64,000 nucleotides of DNA from Flavobacteriales bacterium (GTDB lineage Bacteria; Bacteroidota; Bacteroidia; Flavobacteriales_F; PHOS-HE28). The translations under genes and the position numbers were made by a program. Under the pieces are notes generated by a model that saw only the letters and a list, made by a program, of their open reading frames with translations, ran no database searches and was not told where the DNA came from. The stretch is from the NCBI GenBank assembly GCA_020635695.1, contig JACJZH010000005.1, forward strand, positions 194,515 through 258,514, read 5' to 3'. Below, piece after piece: positions 1 to 7,273 of this stretch (the stretch's first letter is position 1; each line of letters opens with the position of its first letter).

Positions 1-462
1 CTGCTCGTTCACCACGGCCTGGTTGAGGGCCACCGCCAGATCGTGTGCCACGGACATGGCCCTGGCGCCGTCCACCGGCGATCCCTGGGAGTCGAGCACC
101 ACCAGGCGCACGTCGGTCGCCACGCGCTTCTTGTCCCAGTTCAACTGACCGCGCAGGTCCACCGGTCCCTGTTCATCCAGCATCGCCTGTCCGGCGACCA
201 GGATGCCACCGCTGCGGTCCACGCTGGTGGCGCGTTCCTTGAAGTGCTGTTTCCAGAGGTCGTACACCTCGCCATCATCGGCCTCGTGCACCACGATCAG
301 CTGGGCCGGCCGGGTGATCGTGTCCATCTTCAGGGAGTCCTGGACCGGCTTCAGGTCATGCGTCCAGGAGGTGGAGAAGCCGTAGTCCTGTGCGGCAAGG
401 ACAAGCCCGGTGGTGAGCGTGAGCAGGGTGAGGGTACTGCGGATCATGGTCGGCGTGTTCAT
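1..462 (-). CDS. Secreted protein of unknown function (3' end beyond window)
   Basis: The 154 visible codons open on the minus strand at ATG 462-460 and run off the left edge. The N-terminus (MNTPTMIRSTLTLLTLTTGL, then VLAAQ) is a typical signal peptide, so the product is exported. The mature part is polar, with acidic and basic residues mixed, and has no cysteine in the visible portion. I recognise no domain. A second in-frame ATG lies five codons downstream and could be the true start. It diverges from tsaC with an 80-bp gap that carries candidate -7 boxes on both strands. Because the C-terminus is missing, a T9SS sorting domain or other anchor cannot be checked. Confidence 0.6.
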   Translation of the reverse strand, partial: MNTPTMIRSTLTLLTLTTGLVLAAQDYGFSTSWTHDLKPVQDSLKMDTITRPAQLIVVHEADDGEVYDLWKQHFKERATSVDRSGGILVAGQAMLDEQGPVDLRGQLNWDKKRVATDVRLVVLDSQGSPVDGARAMSVAHDLAVALNQAVVNEQ

Positions 463-479
463 GGGTCCTTTGGACTTGT

Positions 480-487
480 CCAAGGTA
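480..487 (-). promoter_or_regulatory. Candidate -7 box TACCTTGG for the gene at 1-462
   Basis: TACCTTGG on the minus strand resembles the Bacteroidota -7 element TAnnTTTG and ends 17 nt before the start codon. It lies inside an imperfect inverted repeat (CCTTTGGAC / GTCCAAGG, 472-485). No clear -33 TTG was found. Confidence 0.3.
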
Positions 488-529
488 CGTGGGTCACCCC
501 GAACCGCGCTGTCCGCCGCGGCGCTTTCG

Positions 530-537
530 CACCTTTG
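530..537 (+). promoter_or_regulatory. Candidate -7 box CACCTTTG for tsaC
   Basis: CACCTTTG differs from TAnnTTTG only at its first base and ends 4 nt before ATG 542. A start site 4-7 nt downstream would make the tsaC transcript leaderless or nearly so. Confidence 0.35.
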
Positions 538-541
538 CCGC

Positions 542-1504
542 ATGGGCGCACAGGTGGGCACCGATCTGGCCAGGGCGGCCCGCCTGCTCCGTGAAGGTGG
601 CGTGGTCGCCGTGCCCACGGAAACGGTCTACGGGCTGGCGGCCAACGCCTTCGATCCGGATGCCGCGCTGCAGGTCTTCGCCATCAAGGAAAGGCCAAGC
701 TTCGATCCGTTGATCGTGCATGTCGGGGAACGCAGCGAAGTGGCCCGTGTGGCACGGGATCTTCCACCCGGCGCGGAAGCGTTGATGGACGCCTTCTGGC
801 CCGGGCCGCTGACCCTGGTGCTGCCCAGGAGCGCGGAGGTGCCCGATGTGGTGACCAGCGGCCTGGACACGGTGGGGGTACGCATGCCCGCCCATCCGTT
901 GTTGCGGGAATTGCTGGGCCAACTGGACTTTCCCCTGGCCGCCCCCAGCGCGAACCCCTTCGGGTATGTGAGCCCCACCACCGCGCAACACGTGGCCGAC
1001 CAGCTCGGCGACCGGGTGCCCTACATCCTGGACGGTGGACCCTGCGTGGTGGGAGTGGAGAGCACCATCCTGGGGCATGAAAGCGGCCGGTGGAGGCTGT
1101 ACCGCCCGGGCGGTATTGGGATGGAGGACGTCACCCGTGTTCTGGGGAAGGAGCCGGAAGTGCAGGCACAAAGCCCGCTGCAACTGCCGGCACCGGGCAT
1201 GCTGGCCTCGCACTATGCCCCGCGCAAGCCGGTGGTGCTTGGCGACCTGGATGAACTGCATGCCGCCCATGCCGGCGAACGGACCGCCACCATCGCCTTT
1301 CAGCGGGAGCGGTCGCCGGGGCCTTGCCGCGTGTTGTCGCCCAGCGGCGATCTGGCGGAGGCCGCACGCAACCTGTTCGCGGCGCTTCGTGAACTGGACG
1401 CCAGCGATGTGGCGGTGATCCTGGCCGAGCCGGTCCCGGAGGAGGGATTGGGTCGTGCCATCAATGATCGGCTGCGCCGGGCGGCCGCTCAACGACCGGC
1501 CTGA
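542..1504 (+). CDS. tsaC: Threonylcarbamoyl-AMP synthase (Sua5/YwlC/YrdC family)
   Basis: Makes L-threonylcarbamoyl-AMP from threonine, bicarbonate and ATP, the first step of the universal tRNA modification t6A at position 37 of ANN-decoding tRNAs. The YrdC domain fills about residues 5-190; the signature VVAVPTETVYGLAANAFD near residue 20 and the later SANPFG and GVESTI segments are characteristic. A C-terminal Sua5 domain follows (about residues 210-320), so this is the long two-domain form rather than the roughly 190-residue TsaC. The reading frame stays open upstream, but homology begins just after ATG 542, and a -7-like box sits 4 nt before it, so that start is preferred. It acts in the cytoplasm. 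Confidence 0.92.
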   Translation: MGAQVGTDLARAARLLREGGVVAVPTETVYGLAANAFDPDAALQVFAIKERPSFDPLIVHVGERSEVARVARDLPPGAEALMDAFWPGPLTLVLPRSAEVPDVVTSGLDTVGVRMPAHPLLRELLGQLDFPLAAPSANPFGYVSPTTAQHVADQLGDRVPYILDGGPCVVGVESTILGHESGRWRLYRPGGIGMEDVTRVLGKEPEVQAQSPLQLPAPGMLASHYAPRKPVVLGDLDELHAAHAGERTATIAFQRERSPGPCRVLSPSGDLAEAARNLFAALRELDASDVAVILAEPVPEEGLGRAINDRLRRAAAQRPA

Positions 1505-1526
1505 TACCGACGGGCCGGGTGCATCC

Positions 1527-1557
1527 TTGGAAAGCTCCCTGCGCCGACCTATCTTCA
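1527..1557 (+). promoter_or_regulatory. Candidate promoter (TTG - 20 nt - TATCTTCA) for the ArsC-like gene
   Basis: TTG at 1527-1529 and TATCTTCA at 1550-1557 are 20 nt apart, the spacing usual for Bacteroidota -33/-7 promoters. The ATG follows at 1589. Confidence 0.4.
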
Positions 1558-1588
1558 GGAAGCCTTCGGGCCGCTGATCCCAACCGCC

Positions 1589-1978
1589 ATGAGCACGACG
1601 CTGAACCCCCGGGAACTGACCCTCGTGTACGACAGTACCACGTCGGAAGGCCGCAAGGCGCTGGCCTATGCCTTCTCGCTCTCGTCCAAGGTGAACCGCC
1701 AGGACGTGAGCGAGGTGAAGCTCAGCACCACGTTCGTGCGCCAGGTGGTGAAGGCCCTGCAGCTGCGTCCGAAGGACCTGCTGAACCGGGCCGACCCCTA
1801 CTACCAGCAGCATGTGCGGGGCCGCGACCTGAACATGGAGGGCTGGCTGGACGTGCTGGCCCGGAATCCCAGGTTGCTCAAGGGGCCGATCGCCCTCCTG
1901 GGTGATCGCGCGGTGCTTTGCGAGCCACCTTCGCTCATCTACCAGCTCACCAAACCGGTCGTCAGGCCGGTGGAATGA
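1589..1978 (+). CDS. ArsC/Spx-like protein lacking the redox cysteines
   Basis: A 129-residue protein with the overall layout of the arsenate-reductase-like thioredoxin-fold family: an N-terminal strand (LTLVYDSTTSEGRKALAYA) followed by helices and a C-terminal segment NPRLLKGPIALLGDRAVLCE, which matches the family's NPxLLxRPI...A.....P pattern. Where active ArsC, Spx and YffB proteins carry Cys or CxxC near residue 12, this one has Asp-Ser-Thr-Thr, so thiol chemistry at that site is impossible. Its single cysteine is near the C-terminus. Only about 70 bp separate it from dxr. I infer a regulatory or binding role rather than reductase activity. A second family member with an intact CxxC lies at 31176-31526. 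Confidence 0.65.
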   Translation: MSTTLNPRELTLVYDSTTSEGRKALAYAFSLSSKVNRQDVSEVKLSTTFVRQVVKALQLRPKDLLNRADPYYQQHVRGRDLNMEGWLDVLARNPRLLKGPIALLGDRAVLCEPPSLIYQLTKPVVRPVE

Positions 1979-2013
1979 ACCCGGCCCCCGCCGGGGTGTT
2001 GGCCGAATAGCCC

Positions 2014-2021
2014 GATCTTTG
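2014..2021 (+). promoter_or_regulatory. Candidate -7 box GATCTTTG for dxr
   Basis: GATCTTTG matches TAnnTTTG at seven of eight positions and ends 28 nt before the dxr ATG at 2050. A TTG at 1999-2001 is too close to be a normal -33 element. Confidence 0.3.
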
Positions 2022-2049
2022 CGCGTTCGGGCCGGTGGGTCCGTCGTTC

Positions 2050-3216
2050 ATGCCCAAAGGGATCGCCATACTCGGGTCCACCGGATCCATCGGCACGCAG
2101 GCGCTCGACGTCGTGCGTGAGCACCCCGGCCATTTCCAGGTGGAACTGCTCACCGCCGGGCGCAATGCCGACCTGCTCATCGCGCAGGCCCTGGAGTTCA
2201 AGCCGAACGCCGTGGTGATCGCCGACACGCCCCAGCTGGACCGGGTGAAGGACGCCCTCTTCCCGCAGGGGATCAAGGTCTATGGCGGGCTGGAGGCCAT
2301 TGCCCAGGCGGTGACCATGGACGGCATCGACGTGGTGCTCACGGCCATGGTCGGCTATGCGGGCCTGCGTCCCACGCTGGCGGCCATCGGGGCGGGAAAG
2401 ACCATCGCCCTGGCGAACAAGGAGACGCTGGTGGTGGCCGGGGAACCGATCACCCGGGCGGCCCGCGAGGCCGGGGTCAACATCTACCCGGTGGACAGCG
2501 AGCATTCGGCCATCTTCCAATGCCTGGTGGGCGAGTGGCACAACCCGATCGAGAAGATCGTGCTCACGGCCAGTGGCGGACCCTTCCGCGGCAGGACCCG
2601 GGAGGAGCTGGCCACGGTGACCAAGGCCCAGGCCCTGAAGCATCCCAACTGGGACATGGGCGCCAAGATCACCATCGACAGCGCCAGCCTGATGAACAAG
2701 GGACTGGAGGCCATCGAGGCGAAATGGCTCTTCAGCCTGCGGCCCGATCAGATCGAGATCGTCGTCCACCCCCAGAGCATCATCCACAGCCTGGTGCAGT
2801 TCCGCGATGGCAGCATGAAGGCCCAGCTGGGCCTGCCCGACATGAAGCTGCCCATCCAGTACGCCCTGGCCTTTCCCGACCGCCTGCCCACGAGCTGGCC
2901 GCGCTTCGACTTCGCCGACTACGGCTCGCTCACGTTCGAAGCACCCGACCTGGGCACCTTCCGCAACCTGGCGCTGGCCCTGGAGGCCATGGCCCGGGGA
3001 GGCACCGCTCCCTGCGTGCTGAACGCCGCGAACGAGGTGGCCGTGGAGGCCTTTCTTCAGGACCGGATCGGCTTTCTGGAAATGAGCGACCTGATCGCCG
3101 ACCTGATGGACCGCGTGCCGCACGTGGCATCGCCCGACCTGGAGGCCCTGGAGGCCACCGATAGTGAGACACGCCGCCTGGCGTACGAACGCATCCCGAC
3201 CGCATGGAATTCCTGA
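2050..3216 (+). CDS. dxr: 1-deoxy-D-xylulose 5-phosphate reductoisomerase
   Basis: Second enzyme of the MEP isoprenoid pathway; rearranges and reduces DXP to 2-C-methyl-D-erythritol 4-phosphate with NADPH and a divalent metal in the cytoplasm. The N-terminus IAILGSTGSIGTQALDVV is the NADPH-binding motif. ALANKETLVVAG and the metal-binding DSEHSAIFQ near residue 150 follow, then the substrate loop TASGGPFRG and the C-terminal metal ligands around NAANEVAVEAF. The length, 388 residues, is normal. ATG 2050 places MPKGIAILG at the start; an upstream in-frame codon would add an unlikely five residues. The last 13 nt overlap rseP, so the two are probably co-transcribed and coupled in translation. 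Confidence 0.96.
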   Translation: MPKGIAILGSTGSIGTQALDVVREHPGHFQVELLTAGRNADLLIAQALEFKPNAVVIADTPQLDRVKDALFPQGIKVYGGLEAIAQAVTMDGIDVVLTAMVGYAGLRPTLAAIGAGKTIALANKETLVVAGEPITRAAREAGVNIYPVDSEHSAIFQCLVGEWHNPIEKIVLTASGGPFRGRTREELATVTKAQALKHPNWDMGAKITIDSASLMNKGLEAIEAKWLFSLRPDQIEIVVHPQSIIHSLVQFRDGSMKAQLGLPDMKLPIQYALAFPDRLPTSWPRFDFADYGSLTFEAPDLGTFRNLALALEAMARGGTAPCVLNAANEVAVEAFLQDRIGFLEMSDLIADLMDRVPHVASPDLEALEATDSETRRLAYERIPTAWNS

Positions 3217-4529
3217 TCAAGGCCACGCAACTGATCCTGAGCCTGAGCATCCTGGTGGTGCTCCACGAGCTGGGGCACTTCGTCCCGGCCCGGCTCTTCG
3301 GCACCCGCGTGGAGAAGTTCTTCCTCTTCTTCGACGCCGGCTTCGCCCTGTGGAAGAAGAAGATCGGCGATACCGTCTTCGGCATCGGCTGGATCCCCTT
3401 CGGCGGGTATGTGAAGATCAGCGGCATGATCGACGAAAGCATGGACAAGGACCAGTTGTCCAAGCCGCCCGAGCCGTGGGAGTTCCGCAGCAAGCCCGCG
3501 TGGCAGCGCCTGATCATCATGGTCGGCGGGGTCACGGTGAACCTGTTGTTGGGCATGCTCATCTACATCGGCATCCTGTGGGTGTGGGGCCGCGATTACC
3601 TGCCGCTGGCCAGCACCACCTACGGGGTGGAGCCGAGCGCCGTGATGGTGGAAGAAGGGTTCCGTCCCGGTGACAGGATCCTGGGCGTGGAGGGGCATGA
3701 CGTGCGCTCGGTGGACGAACTGGGCAAGGCCATCCTGATCGGCGAGGCGCGCAGCGTACAGGTCGAACGCGACGGACGCCGGGAGACCATCACGCTGAGC
3801 GGGGATGTCGACGAACGCATCCTGGACCGCAAGGAGAAGGTGCTCTTCCTGCCCCGGGTGCCCTTCGTGATCGACAGCCTGGTGCCCGGTTCAGGAGCTG
3901 CGTCCAGCACCCTGCGCGTGGGCGACCGTGTGGTGGGTGTGGGTGGCCGTGAGACCCCCTACTTCGCCGACTTTCAGCGGACGGTCCGGGACCTCTCCGG
4001 ACAATGGACCTTCTTGGACGTGGAGCGCGATGGAAAGCGACAAAGCATGCTCGTGGAGGTGAGCGACCGGGGCGCCATCGGGGCTTACAACACGCCCTTG
4101 GACGAGCAGTTCGAGCTGGCTCATCAGGACTACGGTTTCACGGCCGCGATCCCGGCCGGCATCGCCTACGGCTGGAACACCCTGTCCGACTACGTGTCGT
4201 CGTTGAAGCTGCTCTTCAGCCCCGCGGGCGCCAGCCAGATCGGTGGATTCGGGGTCATTGGCAGCCTGTTCCCTTCGGACTGGGACTGGCAGCGGTTCTG
4301 GGAGATGACCGCCTTCCTGAGCATCATCCTCGCCTTCATGAACATCCTGCCGATCCCGGCCTTGGACGGGGGTCATGTGATGTTCCTGCTCTACGAGATG
4401 CTGACCCGTCGCCCGCCCAACCAGAAGGTCCTGGAAGTGGCCCAGATGGTGGGCATGGTGCTGCTGCTGTCGCTGATCCTGTTCGCCAATGGCAACGACG
4501 TGGTGAAGTGGTTCACCGGCGAGCTCTGA
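3204..4529 (+). CDS. rseP: RseP/site-2 family intramembrane zinc metalloprotease
   Basis: Cleaves transmembrane substrates inside the inner membrane; in other bacteria it activates envelope-stress sigma factors and clears signal peptides. The zinc motif HELGH (H21, E22, H25) lies in the first membrane helix, and the second metal segment MNILPIPALDGGHVMFLL is near the C-terminus. PDZ-like sequences occupy roughly residues 120-290, including GFRPGDRILGVEG and LRVGDRVVGVGG, which suggests two tandem PDZ domains. At 441 residues it is the usual size. The gene starts 13 nt inside dxr, an arrangement common in bacteria. The next gene begins 3 nt after its stop, so dxr, rseP and the antiporter likely form one transcript. 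Confidence 0.93.
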   Translation: MEFLIKATQLILSLSILVVLHELGHFVPARLFGTRVEKFFLFFDAGFALWKKKIGDTVFGIGWIPFGGYVKISGMIDESMDKDQLSKPPEPWEFRSKPAWQRLIIMVGGVTVNLLLGMLIYIGILWVWGRDYLPLASTTYGVEPSAVMVEEGFRPGDRILGVEGHDVRSVDELGKAILIGEARSVQVERDGRRETITLSGDVDERILDRKEKVLFLPRVPFVIDSLVPGSGAASSTLRVGDRVVGVGGRETPYFADFQRTVRDLSGQWTFLDVERDGKRQSMLVEVSDRGAIGAYNTPLDEQFELAHQDYGFTAAIPAGIAYGWNTLSDYVSSLKLLFSPAGASQIGGFGVIGSLFPSDWDWQRFWEMTAFLSIILAFMNILPIPALDGGHVMFLLYEMLTRRPPNQKVLEVAQMVGMVLLLSLILFANGNDVVKWFTGEL

Positions 4530-4532
4530 GGC

Positions 4533-5783
4533 ATGGATCCCTACCTCTTCATCATCGTGGCCGCCGTGGCGGTGATCGTCTCGCACCTGTTCAATGTGCT
4601 GGCGAAGGCGACGAACATCCCGAGCGTGCTCATGCTCATCGCACTGGGCCTGGTGCTGCACCAGGTGCTGCGGTATTTCGGGGGCTTCACCCCGGGGCCG
4701 CTCTTCGTGCAGGTGCTGAACGTGCTGGGCATCGCCGGGCTGATCATGATCGTGCTGGAGGCCGCGTTGGACCTCGAGCTGACCCGGGATCGCCGGGCCT
4801 TGATCGCGCGTTCCTTCGCCGTGGCGTTCTGCACCCTGCTCGGCACCACCGCGGCCATCGCGTTCGTGCTTTACTCGGTGCTCGTGCAGGACGTGTTCCG
4901 CTGCCTGGTCTACGCCACGCCGCTGGCCATCGTGAGCAGTGCCATCGTGCTGCCCAGCGTCACCAGCATGCAGCGCGATCAGCGGGAGTTCATGGTGTAC
5001 GAGGCCACGTTCTCGGACATCCTGGGCATCATGCTGTTCTACTTCCTGGTGGATGACCACGGGGATGCCACCGCCGGGCAGATCGCCGCGAACGTGGCGG
5101 GCAGTGTGTTCGTCACGGTGCTGGTCTCCCTGCTGGTGGGCATCGCCCTCATCTGGGTGTTCCAGCGCATCCGTACGCGGGTCAAGTTCTTCCTGCTGAT
5201 CGCGGTGCTCATGCTCCTGTACGCGCTGGGCAAGAAGATGAACCTGTCCTCGCTGCTCATCATCCTGGTCTTCGGGCTCATGGTGAAGAACCACGGCATG
5301 ATCTTCCGGGGATGGATCTCGCGGCTGACCCGCAGTGGCGTGATGCACACCATCGAGAAGGAACTGCACCTGATCACCGGGGAGACGGCCTTCCTGGTGC
5401 GCACCTTCTTCTTCCTGGTCTTCGGTCTCACGATCGACGTCACCCGGCTCGCCGACCCGCAGGTGCTGTTGCTTGGCGGCATCATCGTGGTGGTGATCTA
5501 CGCGGTACGCAGCGTGTTCGTGGGGGTGTTCCGCCGCAGCGGCGTGCGCACGATCACCATGGTGGCGCCACGGGGCCTGATCACCATCCTGCTGGCCTAC
5601 AACATCCCGGACCACCTGCGCATCCCCGACCGCGATGGCAGCATCCTGCTGGAGGTGATCCTGGTGACCAGCGTGGTGATGATGGTGGGTCTGATGACCA
5701 GTGGCAACAAGGCGGACCTGAGCGTGACCGGGGATCCATCGGGATCGCTGCCATCATCATCGGTCGCGGAGGAGGACGCGTAA
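4533..5783 (+). CDS. Cation:proton antiporter (Na+/H+ exchanger superfamily)
   Basis: A 416-residue protein with about a dozen hydrophobic segments from residue 4 to residue 395, an uncharged helix-rich core and a short polar tail. The order of segments and the pairing of ATPLAIVSSAIVLPS with the following YEATFSDILGIML helix match the CPA1/CPA2 exchanger fold, in which an acidic residue in that helix binds the cation. No RCK/TrkA-N nucleotide domain follows, so this is a transporter-only member. The inferred role is exchange of Na+ or K+ for H+ across the inner membrane. It starts 3 nt after rseP and is likely read from the same message. Substrate cannot be decided from sequence alone. Confidence 0.8.
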   Translation: MDPYLFIIVAAVAVIVSHLFNVLAKATNIPSVLMLIALGLVLHQVLRYFGGFTPGPLFVQVLNVLGIAGLIMIVLEAALDLELTRDRRALIARSFAVAFCTLLGTTAAIAFVLYSVLVQDVFRCLVYATPLAIVSSAIVLPSVTSMQRDQREFMVYEATFSDILGIMLFYFLVDDHGDATAGQIAANVAGSVFVTVLVSLLVGIALIWVFQRIRTRVKFFLLIAVLMLLYALGKKMNLSSLLIILVFGLMVKNHGMIFRGWISRLTRSGVMHTIEKELHLITGETAFLVRTFFFLVFGLTIDVTRLADPQVLLLGGIIVVVIYAVRSVFVGVFRRSGVRTITMVAPRGLITILLAYNIPDHLRIPDRDGSILLEVILVTSVVMMVGLMTSGNKADLSVTGDPSGSLPSSSVAEEDA

Positions 5784-5814
5784 CCGCAGCAGCTTGTTCA
5801 CGTACACAGGTCGT

Positions 5815-5827
5815 GCGGCGCAGCCGC
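5815..5827 (+). other. Short hairpin GCGGC-gca-GCCGC before the receiver gene
   Basis: A 5-bp GC stem with a 3-nt loop lies 12 nt before the ATG at 5839. It could be part of a weak terminator for the antiporter operon, but no T-run follows. Confidence 0.25.
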
Positions 5828-5838
5828 CTGATCTCCCC

Positions 5839-6198
5839 ATGCACCATGTGGTCCTGATCGAGGATGATGCGCTCGTGCGCATGCTGCTGGCCAAGCGCCT
5901 GGAGGCCGCCGGCTGGTCGGTGACCGCGTTGCGTGATGCCCGAGGCTTGGATGCGTTGCTCGCCGATCGTCCGGCCGACCTGATCGTGGCCGACCTGGGC
6001 CTGCCGTACCTCGATGGACTGGCCGTGGTGGAAGGGGTCCGGGCCAGAGGGCTTTCGGTGCCGGTACTGGTGCTCACGGCGTACGACCTGCCTCATCTGG
6101 AAGAGGCCGTGCGCGGTGCCGGTGCGGATGCACTTGTGCGCAAACCGTACGACCAGGACGAGCTGGTTGAGCGCATGCGCCGGTTGATGGCCGCCTGA
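5839..6198 (+). CDS. Single-domain response regulator (CheY-like receiver)
   Basis: The 119 residues form one receiver domain and nothing else. The acidic pocket is IEDD near residues 7-10, the phospho-acceptor is D52 in LIVADLGLPYLDG, the switch Thr is in VLVLTAYD, and the invariant Lys is in VRKPYDQDEL. No output domain or histidine kinase is adjacent, so it is an orphan that presumably signals by protein contact, as CheY-like or phosphorelay intermediates do. The frame is open upstream, but homology starts at MHHVVLIEDD, which fixes ATG 5839. The FAD-oxidoreductase gene starts 10 nt after its stop. Confidence 0.88.
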   Translation: MHHVVLIEDDALVRMLLAKRLEAAGWSVTALRDARGLDALLADRPADLIVADLGLPYLDGLAVVEGVRARGLSVPVLVLTAYDLPHLEEAVRGAGADALVRKPYDQDELVERMRRLMAA

Positions 6199-6208
6199 GG
6201 GCATCTTT

Positions 6209-7273
6209 GTGCCCGTGCCCGGCGCTCCTGTACATGACGTGATCGTGATCGGCCGTGGCATCGCGGGCGTGCTCCTTTCCGAGGAGCTGCGCGAACGCGG
6301 CCTGGATGTGCTGGTCGTTGATCATCCGCGCCCCGGCAGGGCTTCCGCCGTGGCCGCCGGCGTGGTGAACCCCGTGGTGCTGCGCCGTACCGTGCCCAGT
6401 TGGCGGGCGGCCTCCATGTTGCCTCTCGCCGGTGAACGGTACCGGCAACTGGAAGCCAGGCTGAACGTGCGTTGCTGGCATCCATCACCCCTGTTCCGCG
6501 TATTCCCAGGCGATACGGACCGGGAGGACTGGGTCAGGCATCAGGATGATCCGGAGGTGGGGTCTTTCCTGGGTCAGCCGGGCGATGACGTGCCGGGTGG
6601 CGTGGACGCCCCGTTCGGCATGGGGCCGGTACTGGGCGCTGCCTGGCTGGACGTTCCCGCGCTCCTGGACGCGCACCGGAAGGCCTGGTCGGCGGAAGGC
6701 CGGCTGATCGAACAGGAAGTGGGCCCGGCCGATGTGCGCCGATCCGCAGGGGAGGTGGTCGTCCTCGAGCGGCGTGCCAGGCTCGTCGTTCACACCACCG
6801 GTCCGTTCGCGGAGGTGCCCGGCCTGTCGCGGGTACGGGGTGAAGGGCTCACGATCCGCGTGCCCGGCCTCCAACTGCCAGGCATCGTTCACCGGGGCGT
6901 GTTCCTGCTTCCACAAGGTGGCGACCTGTTCCGGGTCGGCGCCACCTTCGCCTGGGACCAGGTCTGGAGCGGTCCCACGGATCAGGGCAGGGCCTGGCTG
7001 GAGGAACGACTGAAGCAGTTGCTGATGCTGCCCTACGAGGTGGTCGATCACTGGGCGGGGGTCCGGCCCGCATCGAAGGACCGGCGGCCGATCCTCGGAC
7101 GGACATCGCCGCAGGAGGCGGTGTTGAACGGTCTCGGTTCGCGCGGGGTGCTGCTCGCGCCCTGGTGCGCGCGTCATCTGGCCGATCACCTGATGGCAGG
7201 CCGACCGCTGGATCCGGAAGTGGACGCAGCGCGGTTCTCCGATCAGGGTAGGACCACCACCCGTCCCGCGTAG
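6209..7273 (+). CDS. FAD-dependent oxidoreductase (DAO family)
   Basis: A 354-residue DAO-family flavoprotein. The FAD Rossmann motif DVIVIGRGIAGVLLSEEL lies at residues 10-27, followed by the family's VAAGVVNPV segment, a substrate-domain strand region, and a C-terminal FAD contact around VRPASKDRRPILG and NGLGSRGVLLAP. Related enzymes oxidise glycine, sarcosine or other amines; the substrate here is unknown. GTG 6209 gives a ten-residue leader; a GTG two codons later is equally possible, and a CATCTTTG -7-like box at 6202-6209 overlaps the chosen start. The last 31 nt overlap the convergent T9SS gene. Confidence 0.8.
   Translation: MPVPGAPVHDVIVIGRGIAGVLLSEELRERGLDVLVVDHPRPGRASAVAAGVVNPVVLRRTVPSWRAASMLPLAGERYRQLEARLNVRCWHPSPLFRVFPGDTDREDWVRHQDDPEVGSFLGQPGDDVPGGVDAPFGMGPVLGAAWLDVPALLDAHRKAWSAEGRLIEQEVGPADVRRSAGEVVVLERRARLVVHTTGPFAEVPGLSRVRGEGLTIRVPGLQLPGIVHRGVFLLPQGGDLFRVGATFAWDQVWSGPTDQGRAWLEERLKQLLMLPYEVVDHWAGVRPASKDRRPILGRTSPQEAVLNGLGSRGVLLAPWCARHLADHLMAGRPLDPEVDAARFSDQGRTTTRPA

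Noticed and set aside
6202..6209. CATCTTTG as a certain promoter of the FAD-oxidoreductase gene
   Set aside because: It overlaps the chosen GTG start and the gene is only 10 nt from the receiver gene, so an operon is as likely; mentioned in that gene entry only.
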